DNA of 64,000 nt from an uncultured Bacteroidota bacterium (lineage in GTDB: Bacteria; Bacteroidota; Bacteroidia; Chitinophagales; Chitinophagaceae). Positions 33,033 through 42,215 of this stretch are shown here, piece after piece (the stretch's first letter is position 1; every line of letters begins with the position of its first letter). The translations under genes and the position numbers were made by a program. The notes beneath the pieces are model-generated. The model did no database searches, was not told the DNA's origin, and saw nothing but the letters and a program-made list of their open reading frames with translations. The stretch is from contig CADEDV010000008.1 in NCBI GenBank assembly GCA_902826165.1, positions 6,320 through 70,319 of the forward strand, given 5' to 3'.

Positions 33033-35429
33033 ATGGCTTTGCCTGTTATCACTGATCAGCAGTTACATTGTTACCATTGCGGGGAAACCTGCGCTAATGA
33101 AAAAATTCATGTAGCGGAGAAGATCTTTTGCTGCGATGGCTGCAAAATGGTGTACCAGATACTGAACGAAGGTGAGCTTTGCGAATATTATAACCTGAAT
33201 GAGAACCCCGGTATCAACCAGCGGGTGCATGTGCGGAAGGATAAATTCGCTTTCCTGGATGATGATAAGATACAGGTGCAGCTGATCAGTTTCCGGGATA
33301 ACAAACAGGTACATGTAACTTTTTACCTGCCGCAGATGCACTGCAGCTCCTGCTTATACCTGCTTGAGAACCTGCATCGCTTAGATCCCGGCGTTGTTTC
33401 CAGTAAAGTCAATTTTACCCGCAAAGAAGTTGATATTGTGCTGCTTACTCCGCAAACCAGTCTTCGAAAAGTAGCCGAAACATTAACCAGTATTGGTTAT
33501 GAACCCTATATCAGCCTGAATGATTTGAAAGAAAAAAGGCCTGCGATCAACAAGAGTATGGTTTACCAGCTGGGGATTGCCGGTTTTTGCTTTGGCAATA
33601 TCATGTTGATGAGTTTTCCCGAATATCTTGGCATTGATGCCAGCGAGGTAGGTTTAAGGGGTATGTTCCGCTGGGCCAATTTTGCCTTGGCCATACCCGT
33701 ACTGCTTTATTCATCCCTTCCTTTCTACGAGTCGTCCTGGAAAAGTTTAAAGCACAAGTTTCTGAATATTGATGCGCCAATCGCATTAGCTATTATTGTA
33801 ACATTTGTCCGCAGTGCCTGGGAAGTGATCAGCGGAACCGGTGGAGGTTACTTTGACTCCATGACCGGCATTGTATTTTTTATGCTGGCCGGTCGTATCG
33901 TACAGGATAAGACCTACCGCCAACTCTCTTTTGAAAGGGATTATACATCCTATTTTCCCATTGCTGTATCGGTACTAAAAGAAAATACTGAAGTTCCTAC
34001 CACCTTACCGGATCTAAAACCCGGCGACACTTTATTGATTCATAACGAAGAACTGATACCGGCTGATGGTATCCTTTCCAAAGGAAAGGCTTTTATCGAC
34101 TATAGTTTTGTGACGGGTGAATCTCTGCCGGTACTGAAAGAAGTAGGTGAACTGGTTTATGCCGGTGGCAAACAGACAGAAGGCAATATTGAAATATTAG
34201 TAGTGAAAGAAGTGGCACAAAGCTACCTGACCAAACTCTGGAACCGGGATGAATTTAAAAAACAGGAGCAGTCAAAAAGTGTTTCATTCGTTCACCTGCT
34301 GAGCCGGTATTTTACTTATATCGTACTGACCATTGCCCTGGTCACAGGTATTTACTGGCAGCTGAATGATCCGTCAAAACTATGGCCTGCTGTTACTGCT
34401 ATTTTTATCATTGCCTGCCCCTGTGCCCTGTTATTATCCAATACGTTTACCAACGGAAATATCCTTCGCATCCTGGGCCACAACCATTTTTACCTCCGCA
34501 GTGCCCAGACCATCGAAGATATGGCCAAAGCCACGCATATTGTTTTTGATAAAACCGGGACACTTACTTCCACCCAGCAGCAAGATATTAATTATGAGGG
34601 CACACCGCTTACAGCTTACCAGCAACAGCAGGTGGCTGTATTAGCATCCTGTTCCAATCACCCGCTGAGTAAGGCGCTGGCAAAACATTTGGGTATTCCG
34701 AAAAATATGGAAGTAGCAGCTTTCAAAGAAACTACAGGAATGGGTGTTGAAGGATTCGTAAACGGCGACTTGTTGAGATCAGGTTCTTATGAGTTTGTAG
34801 CAGGTAAACACAATACACAACCCGGAACAGCCGTGTATGTCAGCATCAATAACAAAGTGTATGGTTTCTTCCTGTTCAGCAACCATTACCGGGAAGCAAT
34901 CCCCGGTTTGCTGAATGAGCTGAAAAATGAATACCGCTTATCTGTTCTTTCCGGCGATAATGAAGCCGAAAAAAACAACCTGGAACGATTACTTGGACGT
35001 AAGGCCACCCTGCTCTTTCACCAAAAACCGGAAGATAAACTCCAATACATTCAGCAATTACAGCAGCAGGGGGAAAAAGTAATGATGATCGGTGACGGGC
35101 TAAATGATGCCGGGGCATTGAAACAAAGTGATATCGGTATTGCCGTGGCAGAACAAACCAACAATTTCACCCCTTCCAGCGATGCCATTATTGAGGCCCG
35201 GCAGTTTTCAAGGCTTACCAAATTCATCCGGCTGTGTCGTGCTAACCGGAATATCGTGGTGGCCAGCTTTGTGCTATCCATCGTTTATAATATCATCGGG
35301 ATATCCTTTGCGGTGCAGGGCAACCTATCCCCCCTGGTAGCGGCTATACTAATGCCCAGCAGTTCACTCAGCATCTTACTGCTCACTTTTGGCAGCAGCA
35401 GCCTGCTGGCACGCCGGATGAAACTGTAA
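33033..35429 (+). CDS. ccoI: Copper-type P1B ATPase for cbb3 oxidase assembly (CcoI/FixI)
   Basis: 798 residues. N-terminal cysteine clusters HCYHCGETC and CCDGCKMVYQIL, then a heavy-metal-associated domain with MHCSSCLYLLENL. The ATPase core shows CPC (IIACPCALLLSNTF) as membrane metal site, phospho-Asp in DKTGTLT, and GDGLNDAGAL. Six to eight membrane helices. It exports copper from the cytosol for the CuB centre of the cbb3 oxidase, whose subunits follow directly. Confidence 0.94.
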   Translation: MALPVITDQQLHCYHCGETCANEKIHVAEKIFCCDGCKMVYQILNEGELCEYYNLNENPGINQRVHVRKDKFAFLDDDKIQVQLISFRDNKQVHVTFYLPQMHCSSCLYLLENLHRLDPGVVSSKVNFTRKEVDIVLLTPQTSLRKVAETLTSIGYEPYISLNDLKEKRPAINKSMVYQLGIAGFCFGNIMLMSFPEYLGIDASEVGLRGMFRWANFALAIPVLLYSSLPFYESSWKSLKHKFLNIDAPIALAIIVTFVRSAWEVISGTGGGYFDSMTGIVFFMLAGRIVQDKTYRQLSFERDYTSYFPIAVSVLKENTEVPTTLPDLKPGDTLLIHNEELIPADGILSKGKAFIDYSFVTGESLPVLKEVGELVYAGGKQTEGNIEILVVKEVAQSYLTKLWNRDEFKKQEQSKSVSFVHLLSRYFTYIVLTIALVTGIYWQLNDPSKLWPAVTAIFIIACPCALLLSNTFTNGNILRILGHNHFYLRSAQTIEDMAKATHIVFDKTGTLTSTQQQDINYEGTPLTAYQQQQVAVLASCSNHPLSKALAKHLGIPKNMEVAAFKETTGMGVEGFVNGDLLRSGSYEFVAGKHNTQPGTAVYVSINNKVYGFFLFSNHYREAIPGLLNELKNEYRLSVLSGDNEAEKNNLERLLGRKATLLFHQKPEDKLQYIQQLQQQGEKVMMIGDGLNDAGALKQSDIGIAVAEQTNNFTPSSDAIIEARQFSRLTKFIRLCRANRNIVVASFVLSIVYNIIGISFAVQGNLSPLVAAILMPSSSLSILLLTFGSSSLLARRMKL

Positions 35430-35460
35430 AAAACTTGTCTTTCATCAATCTTTTTACAGT

Positions 35461-35474
35461 TTGATGAAAATCAG
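35461..35474. promoter_or_regulatory. FNR-like site upstream of ccoS-ccoNO
   Basis: TTGAT-GAAA-ATCAG, nearly identical to the site before ccoI. It is part of a larger inverted repeat, TTTCATCAA (35440-35448) / TTGATGAAA (35461-35469), which could also act as a weak hairpin after ccoI. 74 nt before the ccoS start. Confidence 0.6.
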
Positions 35475-35547
35475 CCCCCCTATTGATACTTGTTATGCTT
35501 TGCCGGTTAGCCGAAAAATATTTTTACAAGAACGTAAAATCAAAAGT

Positions 35548-35712
35548 ATGAGTGTGATTATCATTTTGCTGATAGCCAGCATTTCTGTTGCCGCCCTTTT
35601 CCTGGTGGCATTTCTGTGGGGTGTTAAGTCTGGCCAGTTTGAAGACGATTACTCACCCTCCTCCCGTATTCTTTTTGAAGACAAACCTGCTTCATCTACC
35701 AAAACAGTATAA
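35548..35712 (+). CDS. ccoS: Cytochrome oxidase maturation protein CcoS
   Basis: 54 residues from MSVIIILLIASISVAALF. One membrane helix followed by WGVKSGQFEDDYSPSSRILFED, the conserved CcoS tail. It is needed for cofactor loading of CcoN. The frame is open upstream to 35461, but the conserved start is at 35548. It lies 20 nt before ccoNO. Confidence 0.92.
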   Translation: MSVIIILLIASISVAALFLVAFLWGVKSGQFEDDYSPSSRILFEDKPASSTKTV

Positions 35713-35732
35713 TTCAAAAAACAATCCAGCTT

Positions 35733-37868
35733 ATGCAAGTCGAAAAGTTTTATTATGACAACAAAATTGTAAAGGCATTTGGTATAGCCACTATCGTGTT
35801 TGGGATAGTGGGTATGCTGGCGGGTCTTTGGGCTGCTATCCAGATCTATTACCCGGAAAGCAGTTTGAATCTGGCCCCCACCACCTTCGGACGTCTTCGT
35901 CCGCTGCATACCAATGCGATCATCTTTGCCTTTGTAGGTAATTCTATCTTTTGTGGTGTTTATTACTCCCTGCAACGGTTATGTAAAGCAAGAATGTTCA
36001 GTGATAAACTCAGCTGGATCCATTTTTGGGGCTGGCAGGCCATTATTGCAGCGGCAGCTATCACCTTACTGATGGGTTTTACCACTGGTAAAGAATATGC
36101 TGAGCTGGAATGGCCAATTGATATTGCCATTACCCTGGTCTGGGTTGTTTTTGGTATCAATATGTTTGGCACCATCATTAAAAGAAGAGAAAGACATCTG
36201 TATGTTGCCATCTGGTTCTATATTGCTACCTGGGTTACAGTAGCCATGCTGCATATTGTCAATTCTATTGAAATACCGGTTTCTGCCTTCAAAAGTTATA
36301 GCTGGTATGCAGGTGTGCAGGATGCACTGGTGCAATGGTGGTATGGTCACAACGCCGTGGCCTTCTTCCTCACCACTCCTGTACTTGGTTTGATGTATTA
36401 TTTCCTGCCCAAAGCTTCTAACAGGCCCGTTTATTCGTACCGTCTTTCTATTATCCACTTCTGGGCATTGATCTTTTTGTATATCTGGGCTGGTCCTCAC
36501 CACCTTTTATATACTGCATTGCCTGACTGGGCCCAATCACTGGGTGTTGTATTCTCCGTTATGCTGATCGCTCCAAGCTGGGGTGGTATGCTGAATGGAT
36601 TATTCACCCTTCGCGGTGCCTGGGATAAGGTTCGGGAGGAACCGGTTTTGAAATTTATGGTCGTAGCCATTACCTGTTATGGTATGTCAACTTTTGAAGG
36701 CCCGATGCTGAGTTTGAAGAGTATTAATGCGATATCCCACTTCAGCGATTGGACTATTGCCCACGTTCATATCGGCGGTTTGGGATGGAACGGTTTCCTT
36801 GCTTTTGCGATCCTCTATTATATGATCCCGAAAATGTGGGGCACTAATTTATATTCAAAGAAATTAGCCACTAATCACTTCTGGCTGGGTACTATTGGTA
36901 TCATCATTTATGCTGTTCCGCTGTACTGGGCTGGTTTTGAGCAAAGCATTTCCTGGAAAACATTTACACCAGAAGGAAACCTGAAGTTCCCCAACTTCCT
37001 GGATACCGTTACCAATATCAAACCTTTCTATATTCTCAGAAGTATTGGTGGTGCTTTATACCTGACAGGTGCATTCTTCATGGTGTATAACCTGTATAAG
37101 ACCGTTACGCAGGGTAAATTCATTCCTAATGAAGCGGCAGAAGCTGCTCCGTTAGTAAAAGAAACTTCACATAAAAAAGAATATTGGCACCGCATCCTGG
37201 AAAGAAAACCCGTAACCATGCTGATCTTAAGTTTGGTACTGGTGGCTATCGGTGGTTTAGTAGAAATGATCCCGACTTTCCTGGTGAAAGAGAATATCCC
37301 CACCATTGCCAGTGTGAAACCATATACACCGCTCGAATTACAGGGAAGGGATATTTATATCAGGGAGGGTTGTTATACCTGTCACTCACAAATGATACGT
37401 CCTTTCCGGGATGAAGTGAAACGCTATGGTGAATATTCCAAAGCCGGTGAATTTGTGTATGACCATCCGTTCCAGTGGGGAAGCAAGCGTACTGGTCCTG
37501 ACCTGGCCCGGGAAGGTGGTAAACAAACAGATGCCTGGCATTATAACCATATGTACGACCCGAGATCTATGTCACCAGGTTCTATTATGCCGAGATATGT
37601 ATGGCTGATCGATAATAAACTTGATATCAGTTCAACACCGGCCAAGATCAGGGCTATGAAAACACTCGGCGTTCCTTATCCTGATGGATATGACCAGGTA
37701 GCTAATAAAGACCTGATGGAACAGGCGAATGTTATCACTGCCAACCTGAAAAAAGATAAGATCGAAACAGCGCCTGATGCAGAGATCATCGCCCTGATCG
37801 CTTACCTGCAGCGTCTCGGGAAAGATATCAAGTCAGAACCTAAACAACCTTTGGCAGAAAATAAGTAA
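35733..37868 (+). CDS. ccoNO: cbb3-type cytochrome c oxidase, fused subunits I and II (CcoN-CcoO)
   Basis: 711 residues. Residues 1 to about 480 are CcoN with twelve or so helices and heme/CuB histidines in RPLHTNAIIFAF, WYGHNAVAFFLTTPVLG, GPHHLLYTALPDW and IAHVHIGGLGWNG. After another helix (about 490-515) comes CcoO with a heme c site CYTCH at 547-551 and the methionine ligand region in SMSPGSIMPRYVWL. It reduces oxygen with high affinity and pumps protons. The N-O fusion is common in Bacteroidota. Confidence 0.97.
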   Translation: MQVEKFYYDNKIVKAFGIATIVFGIVGMLAGLWAAIQIYYPESSLNLAPTTFGRLRPLHTNAIIFAFVGNSIFCGVYYSLQRLCKARMFSDKLSWIHFWGWQAIIAAAAITLLMGFTTGKEYAELEWPIDIAITLVWVVFGINMFGTIIKRRERHLYVAIWFYIATWVTVAMLHIVNSIEIPVSAFKSYSWYAGVQDALVQWWYGHNAVAFFLTTPVLGLMYYFLPKASNRPVYSYRLSIIHFWALIFLYIWAGPHHLLYTALPDWAQSLGVVFSVMLIAPSWGGMLNGLFTLRGAWDKVREEPVLKFMVVAITCYGMSTFEGPMLSLKSINAISHFSDWTIAHVHIGGLGWNGFLAFAILYYMIPKMWGTNLYSKKLATNHFWLGTIGIIIYAVPLYWAGFEQSISWKTFTPEGNLKFPNFLDTVTNIKPFYILRSIGGALYLTGAFFMVYNLYKTVTQGKFIPNEAAEAAPLVKETSHKKEYWHRILERKPVTMLILSLVLVAIGGLVEMIPTFLVKENIPTIASVKPYTPLELQGRDIYIREGCYTCHSQMIRPFRDEVKRYGEYSKAGEFVYDHPFQWGSKRTGPDLAREGGKQTDAWHYNHMYDPRSMSPGSIMPRYVWLIDNKLDISSTPAKIRAMKTLGVPYPDGYDQVANKDLMEQANVITANLKKDKIETAPDAEIIALIAYLQRLGKDIKSEPKQPLAENK

Positions 37869-37879
37869 AGAAATCAATC

Positions 37880-38041
37880 ATGAAATTTATCAACTATATA
37901 GAAAAAGTAAGTGGTGTTGATATCTATGGTATGTTATCACTGACCATTTTCGTGGTCTTCTTCGTGGCCATGGTTACCTGGGTTTTAAAAACAGATAAGA
38001 AAAAACTCAAAGATATCAGCCGTCTTCCGCTGGACAATTAA
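37880..38041 (+). CDS. ccoQ: cbb3 oxidase small subunit CcoQ
   Basis: 53 residues, ATG at 37880 to TAA at 38041, 11 nt after ccoNO. One membrane helix (about 17-38, GMLSLTIFVVFFVAMVTWVL) then a charged tail KTDKKKLKDISRLPLDN, as in CcoQ/FixQ proteins. Too short for most gene filters but fully supported by context. Confidence 0.85.
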   Translation: MKFINYIEKVSGVDIYGMLSLTIFVVFFVAMVTWVLKTDKKKLKDISRLPLDN

Positions 38042-38064
38042 GAATCTTTAAAACTAACTTTTAT

Positions 38065-39285
38065 ATGAACCTGTTCAATTATAATAAATCAAAGAATATG
38101 ATCCGCTTGCTGGGTGTTTCCCTGGCTATGGGTTTTGTACAACCGGTTTGGGCAGCAGGTCCGCCGGCGCCATCGGCATTCAGCAACCCGCTTGCCATCG
38201 TATTAGTAGTACTGATGCTGCTGTTGCTGATCGTAATTGGTATACTGGCCAATATACTGATCGGCACCGCTGATGTAAAACTAAAAAAGAGAAAACAACA
38301 AAAAGTTGCAATCCCGGTTGCTGCTATGTTGATCACTCTTTTGTTACTAAGCAGTAGCTCATTGTTTGCACAAACAGGGGCTGCTCCGGCTGATGCAGCG
38401 GCTACTACCACAGCAGGCCAAACGATCGGCGGCATGACAGCTTCTACTTTTTATGTCATGGCAACAGTAATATTCCTGGAATTGTTTATCATCATTGCGC
38501 TGCTGATCAATATCAAATTTTTACTGAAAGCCGAAAAGGATAAACTGGTAGCTGAAACGCAGCCAGTATCTGAAGAAGTGAAAAAGAACCAGCTGTCCTG
38601 GTGGGATAAATTCAACAGTTTCCGTCCCAGCAGCCAGGAAGCCGATCTTGATCTTGGCCATGACTATGATGGCATCCGTGAATTGAATAACCGTTTACCT
38701 AAATGGTGGTTGTACGGGTTCTACTTAACCATCATCGTTGGCTGTATTTACCTGTACCGTTTTCATATTTCACACACCGGCCCTTCCAGCAAACAGGAAT
38801 TTGAAACATCTGTAGCTAATGCAGAAATAAAAGTGAAAGAATACCTGAAAATGAAAGGAGAGAATGTGGATGAAAACTCCATCACCTTTTTATCAGCTAA
38901 AGAAGACCTTGAAGCAGGAAAAGCTATATTTATAAAAGATGGATTCTGCGCAACCTGTCATGGAAAAGATGGAAGTGGAACAATTAATGGCGTACCCGGC
39001 GTTGGGCCCAATCTAACAGACGACTACTGGATTCATGGCGGAAGCATAAAAAATATCTTCACCACTATTAAATATGGTGTCAGCGGGAAAGGTATGCAAG
39101 AATGGGAAAGTAAGTTATCCCCCAAAGAACTGGCGCAGGTGGCCAGTTATGTGAAATCATTGAAAGACACTAATCCTCCTAATCCTAAAGCACCCGATGG
39201 TCCTTTATATAAAGAAGAAGTAACACCTGCAGCACCGGCTATTGATTCTGCTAAAGGAAAAGATGGGAAGATGGCAATGAATTAG
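38065..39285 (+). CDS. ccoP: cbb3 oxidase cytochrome c subunit CcoP (one heme)
   Basis: 406 residues. The N-terminal part has additional helices (about 12-35, 45-70, 85-105, 125-150) not found in proteobacterial CcoP. The CcoP N-domain motif LPKWWLYGFYLTIIVGCIYLY is at about 212-232, then a single cytochrome c domain with CATCH at 295-299 and later MQEWESKLSPKELAQVASY. Only one heme c is seen where proteobacterial CcoP has two. The C-terminus is Pro/Ala/Lys-rich. Confidence 0.94.
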   Translation: MNLFNYNKSKNMIRLLGVSLAMGFVQPVWAAGPPAPSAFSNPLAIVLVVLMLLLLIVIGILANILIGTADVKLKKRKQQKVAIPVAAMLITLLLLSSSSLFAQTGAAPADAAATTTAGQTIGGMTASTFYVMATVIFLELFIIIALLINIKFLLKAEKDKLVAETQPVSEEVKKNQLSWWDKFNSFRPSSQEADLDLGHDYDGIRELNNRLPKWWLYGFYLTIIVGCIYLYRFHISHTGPSSKQEFETSVANAEIKVKEYLKMKGENVDENSITFLSAKEDLEAGKAIFIKDGFCATCHGKDGSGTINGVPGVGPNLTDDYWIHGGSIKNIFTTIKYGVSGKGMQEWESKLSPKELAQVASYVKSLKDTNPPNPKAPDGPLYKEEVTPAAPAIDSAKGKDGKMAMN

Positions 39286-39301
39286 AATAAAATGGCGAAC
39301 T

Positions 39302-40753
39302 ATGAACACTGAAGAAACGATCACCAACGAAACTACAACAACCGAAACAGCCACAGATTCTTTCCGTGACCGGATGGCAACAGTAGATGCCAAAGGAAAG
39401 AGGAAATGGGTGTATGCACATAAGCCCAAGGGAAAACTGTACAATATCAGGACATGGGTGAGCCTGGGCTTTTTTGCCCTGTTCTTCACCCTTCCCTTTA
39501 TTTCCCTGAACGGAAGGCCCCTGTTTCTATTCAATATCCCTGAAGCTGAATTTATCATCTTTGGTAAAGTTTTCTGGCCGCAGGATTTTTTCATTTTCGG
39601 AATTATCATGATCACATTCATTGTGTTCATTGTTTTATTTACTGCTGCATTTGGCCGTTTATTCTGTGGCTGGGTTTGTCCGCAAACCGTTTTCCTGGAA
39701 ATGCTGTTCCGCAAACTTGAATACCTGATCGAAGGAGATGCTCCCAAACAAAAATTACTGAATAAAGGGCCGTGGACAGCCGAAAAAATCCGGAAGAAAA
39801 CGATCAAGCATATCGTATTCTATCTTGTGGCTTTTATCATCGCAAATTTTTTCCTGGCCTATATAATCGGCATTAAAGAACTGGAAAAGATCATTACAGA
39901 ACCCATCAGCCAGCATGTGGTTGGCTTTATGTCCATCATCATCTTCACAACTATTTTTTATTTTGTTTATATCTATTTCCGGGAACAAGCCTGCACAGTG
40001 ATCTGTCCGTATGGCCGCTTACAAAGTGTCTTGCTCGACCGCAACTCCATGATCGTTGCCTATGATTATAAAAGAGGGGAGCCAAGAGGGAAATTGAAAA
40101 AGATAAAACCGGCCGATGTAAATACCGGCGATTGTATTGATTGTTTTCAATGCGTAAAGGTATGTCCGACAGGTATTGATATACGGAATGGCACCCAAAT
40201 GGAATGTGTGGGTTGTACAGCCTGCATTGATGCTTGTAACAAAATGATGGATGCAGTAGGCAAGCCAAGAGGCCTTGTCCGTTATGCTTCTGAAAATGGC
40301 ATTGCCGATCATCAGCCGCTCCGCTATACCGGCCGGATGAAATTTTATACCGGTGTTCTTATTGTACTCGCCAGTTTATTAACCATCCTGCTTGTTACCC
40401 GTAAAGATGTTGACGGAACCATTATCCGCACCACCGGTTTAACCTACCAGGAAAGAGGAAAGGATTCTTTATCGAATCTTTATACTATTACCGTACAAAA
40501 TAAAACCATTCTTGATATACCTGTAGTGTTGAAACTGGAGGGCGAGGAGGCCGGAACAGGAAAAATAGAACTGGTGGGCACAAAGAATATTCATGTAAAA
40601 CAGAGCGGACAAGGCAGCGGCACTTTCTTCGTTGTACTTCCCAATACAGCTTTAAAGTCAAGAAAGACTAAGCTGCGGGTAGGTATCTATGAAGGGGATA
40701 AAAAGATTACTGAGCTCAGCACCAATTTTATGGGACCGTTCAGGAGATATTGA
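39302..40753 (+). CDS. ccoG: cbb3 oxidase accessory ferredoxin-like protein CcoG (FixG/RdxA)
   Basis: 483 residues. Membrane helices flank cysteine clusters: FCGWVCPQTVF, CTVICPYGRLQS, and the two [4Fe-4S] motifs CIDCFQCVKVCPTGIDI and CVGCTACIDACNKM. A C-terminal Ig-like periplasmic domain (about 375-483) ends the protein. It is thought to reduce copper for oxidase assembly. 16 nt after ccoP. Confidence 0.95.
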   Translation: MNTEETITNETTTTETATDSFRDRMATVDAKGKRKWVYAHKPKGKLYNIRTWVSLGFFALFFTLPFISLNGRPLFLFNIPEAEFIIFGKVFWPQDFFIFGIIMITFIVFIVLFTAAFGRLFCGWVCPQTVFLEMLFRKLEYLIEGDAPKQKLLNKGPWTAEKIRKKTIKHIVFYLVAFIIANFFLAYIIGIKELEKIITEPISQHVVGFMSIIIFTTIFYFVYIYFREQACTVICPYGRLQSVLLDRNSMIVAYDYKRGEPRGKLKKIKPADVNTGDCIDCFQCVKVCPTGIDIRNGTQMECVGCTACIDACNKMMDAVGKPRGLVRYASENGIADHQPLRYTGRMKFYTGVLIVLASLLTILLVTRKDVDGTIIRTTGLTYQERGKDSLSNLYTITVQNKTILDIPVVLKLEGEEAGTGKIELVGTKNIHVKQSGQGSGTFFVVLPNTALKSRKTKLRVGIYEGDKKITELSTNFMGPFRRY

Positions 40754-40781
40754 TCATTCAACCACAAATAATATTACAACT

Positions 40782-41219
40782 ATGAATTGGGGAAATAAAT
40801 TACTGGTAACCTTCATTGTATTCGGAGCTGGAATGGGAGTGTTGGTCTATAAATCAATGAACACTACTTATGAGCTGGTAGAAAAGGATTACTACAAAAA
40901 AGAACTTCGCTACCAGGAAGTCATTGATGGTTCTAACAGGGCCAATGCATTAAGTGCGGCCGCCAGCCTGCAGCAAACTGACAGTGGCATTGTACTGCAA
41001 TTTCCTGATGAAATGAAAAACCAGGCAGTTACAGGAACGATACTTTTCTATTGTGCCTATAGTCAAAAACAGGATAAAAGATTTGACCTGGAGGTTAACC
41101 CCGATGGCGTCCAGGTATTTAACAACGCACAGGTGGCCCCTGGAAAATATACAGTAAAGATCGGGTGGAACAGTAATGGTACAGATTATTACACGGAAAA
41201 AGCATTAACCGTACTGTAA
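40782..41219 (+). CDS. ccoH: CcoH/FixH-family assembly protein
   Basis: 145 residues from MNWGNKLLVTFIVFGAGMG, where conserved sequence begins; the frame is open further upstream into ccoG. One N-terminal helix and a periplasmic domain starting ELVEKDYYKKELRYQ, the FixH hallmark. It stabilises the assembling cbb3 complex. 28 nt after ccoG and 1 nt before the next gene. Confidence 0.92.
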   Translation: MNWGNKLLVTFIVFGAGMGVLVYKSMNTTYELVEKDYYKKELRYQEVIDGSNRANALSAAASLQQTDSGIVLQFPDEMKNQAVTGTILFYCAYSQKQDKRFDLEVNPDGVQVFNNAQVAPGKYTVKIGWNSNGTDYYTEKALTVL

Positions 41220-41220
41220 A

Positions 41221-41937
41221 ATGATATGGCCTGTCATCATAGCGGGTTTTACATTAGGAGCAGTAGGCAGCCTGCATTGCGTGGGTATGTGCGGGCCGTT
41301 AAGTCTTGCTTTGCCAACACAGCATTTATCCGGTACCAGGAAATTTTTGTCGCTGTTGCTTTACCAGGTTGGACGTATCATCACTTACTCGATTTTCGGT
41401 TTGTTGTTTGGCCTGGCAGGCAGAAGTATTTATATGGCAGGCATTCAACAGCGGTTTTCCATTCTCCTGGGTGTGATCATCCTGTTACTGTCACTATTTT
41501 ATTTTCTCCGCAAAACCCGTATACGTCTTTCCTTTCTTGATCAGTTCTATATTTTTATTCAACAACTCATTAGCGGCCTTCTTCGTAAAGCAAAAGGTCC
41601 TGCTGGTTTTTTTCTAATGGGAGTTGCAAACGGGTTCCTGCCTTGTGGTATGGTTTATCTCGCAGTAGCTGCTGCCATTTCATCAACAGGTATCAGCCAG
41701 GCTGTAGCCTTTATGGCGGCCTTCGGTGCTGGTACATTGCCCGCCATGATGATCGTCGCCTATTTAGGGCAGGTAATTAGTTTATCTGTTCGCCGGGCAA
41801 TGCGGAAAGCGGTTCCGTATTTTGTGGTGATCATGGCGGTTGTGCTTATTCTCCGGGGATTAAACCTGGGCATTCCTTACATCAGCCCGGATATGCCTGC
41901 ACAGTCAACAACTGATGCAGCTATCAATTGTCACTAG
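41221..41937 (+). CDS. DsbD/TauE-SafE-like membrane protein of the cbb3 locus
   Basis: 238 residues, about six helices. The first helix holds GAVGSLHCVGMCGPLSLALP, with a Cys pair (HCVGMC), and the fourth GVANGFLPCGMVYLAV, a pattern of the DsbD_2-like cytochrome/copper biogenesis proteins that close cbb3 clusters in Bacteroidota. Databases often name it sulfite exporter, but context points to thiol/copper handling for the oxidase. Role is inference. Confidence 0.85.
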   Translation: MIWPVIIAGFTLGAVGSLHCVGMCGPLSLALPTQHLSGTRKFLSLLLYQVGRIITYSIFGLLFGLAGRSIYMAGIQQRFSILLGVIILLLSLFYFLRKTRIRLSFLDQFYIFIQQLISGLLRKAKGPAGFFLMGVANGFLPCGMVYLAVAAAISSTGISQAVAFMAAFGAGTLPAMMIVAYLGQVISLSVRRAMRKAVPYFVVIMAVVLILRGLNLGIPYISPDMPAQSTTDAAINCH

Positions 41938-42176
41938 AATATACCCAGTTCATCCTTGCTCTTGTCTGCATAACCCCATTCATCTTCCTGTTTTAATTCT
42001 TCAACAGGTTTACCAAAGCGGATGACATTATATGCCAGCCACACAATTAATAAAGGAGATAAAGAAAAAATTAAACCGGAGATGGCTGGCAAAGAAGAGG
42101 TCGTTACCAGGAAGATATATAGCAATAACAGACCCGAAACGACAATTACCGGGATTCTTTCACTACGGTTCATCAT
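41934..42176 (-). CDS. Small two-helix membrane protein
   Basis: 80 residues. Two membrane helices (about 8-27 and 30-50) and an acidic tail VEELKQEDEWGYADKSKDELGIF. No known function. It overlaps the end of the convergent preceding gene by 4 nt and follows the PAS kinase gene by 39 nt on the same strand, so it may be its last operon member. Confidence 0.72.
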   Translation of the reverse strand: MMNRSERIPVIVVSGLLLLYIFLVTTSSLPAISGLIFSLSPLLIVWLAYNVIRFGKPVEELKQEDEWGYADKSKDELGIF

Positions 42177-42215
42177 TTAATGTTTTATCAAAAACAATAT
42201 TTCCTCTCAAAAAGT

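Noticed and set aside
41221..41937. Sulfite exporter function for the TauE/SafE-like gene at the end of the cbb3 locus
   Set aside because: The HCVGMC and LPCG motifs and the position after ccoH fit a DsbD-like assembly role better; the sulfite label is likely only an inherited name.
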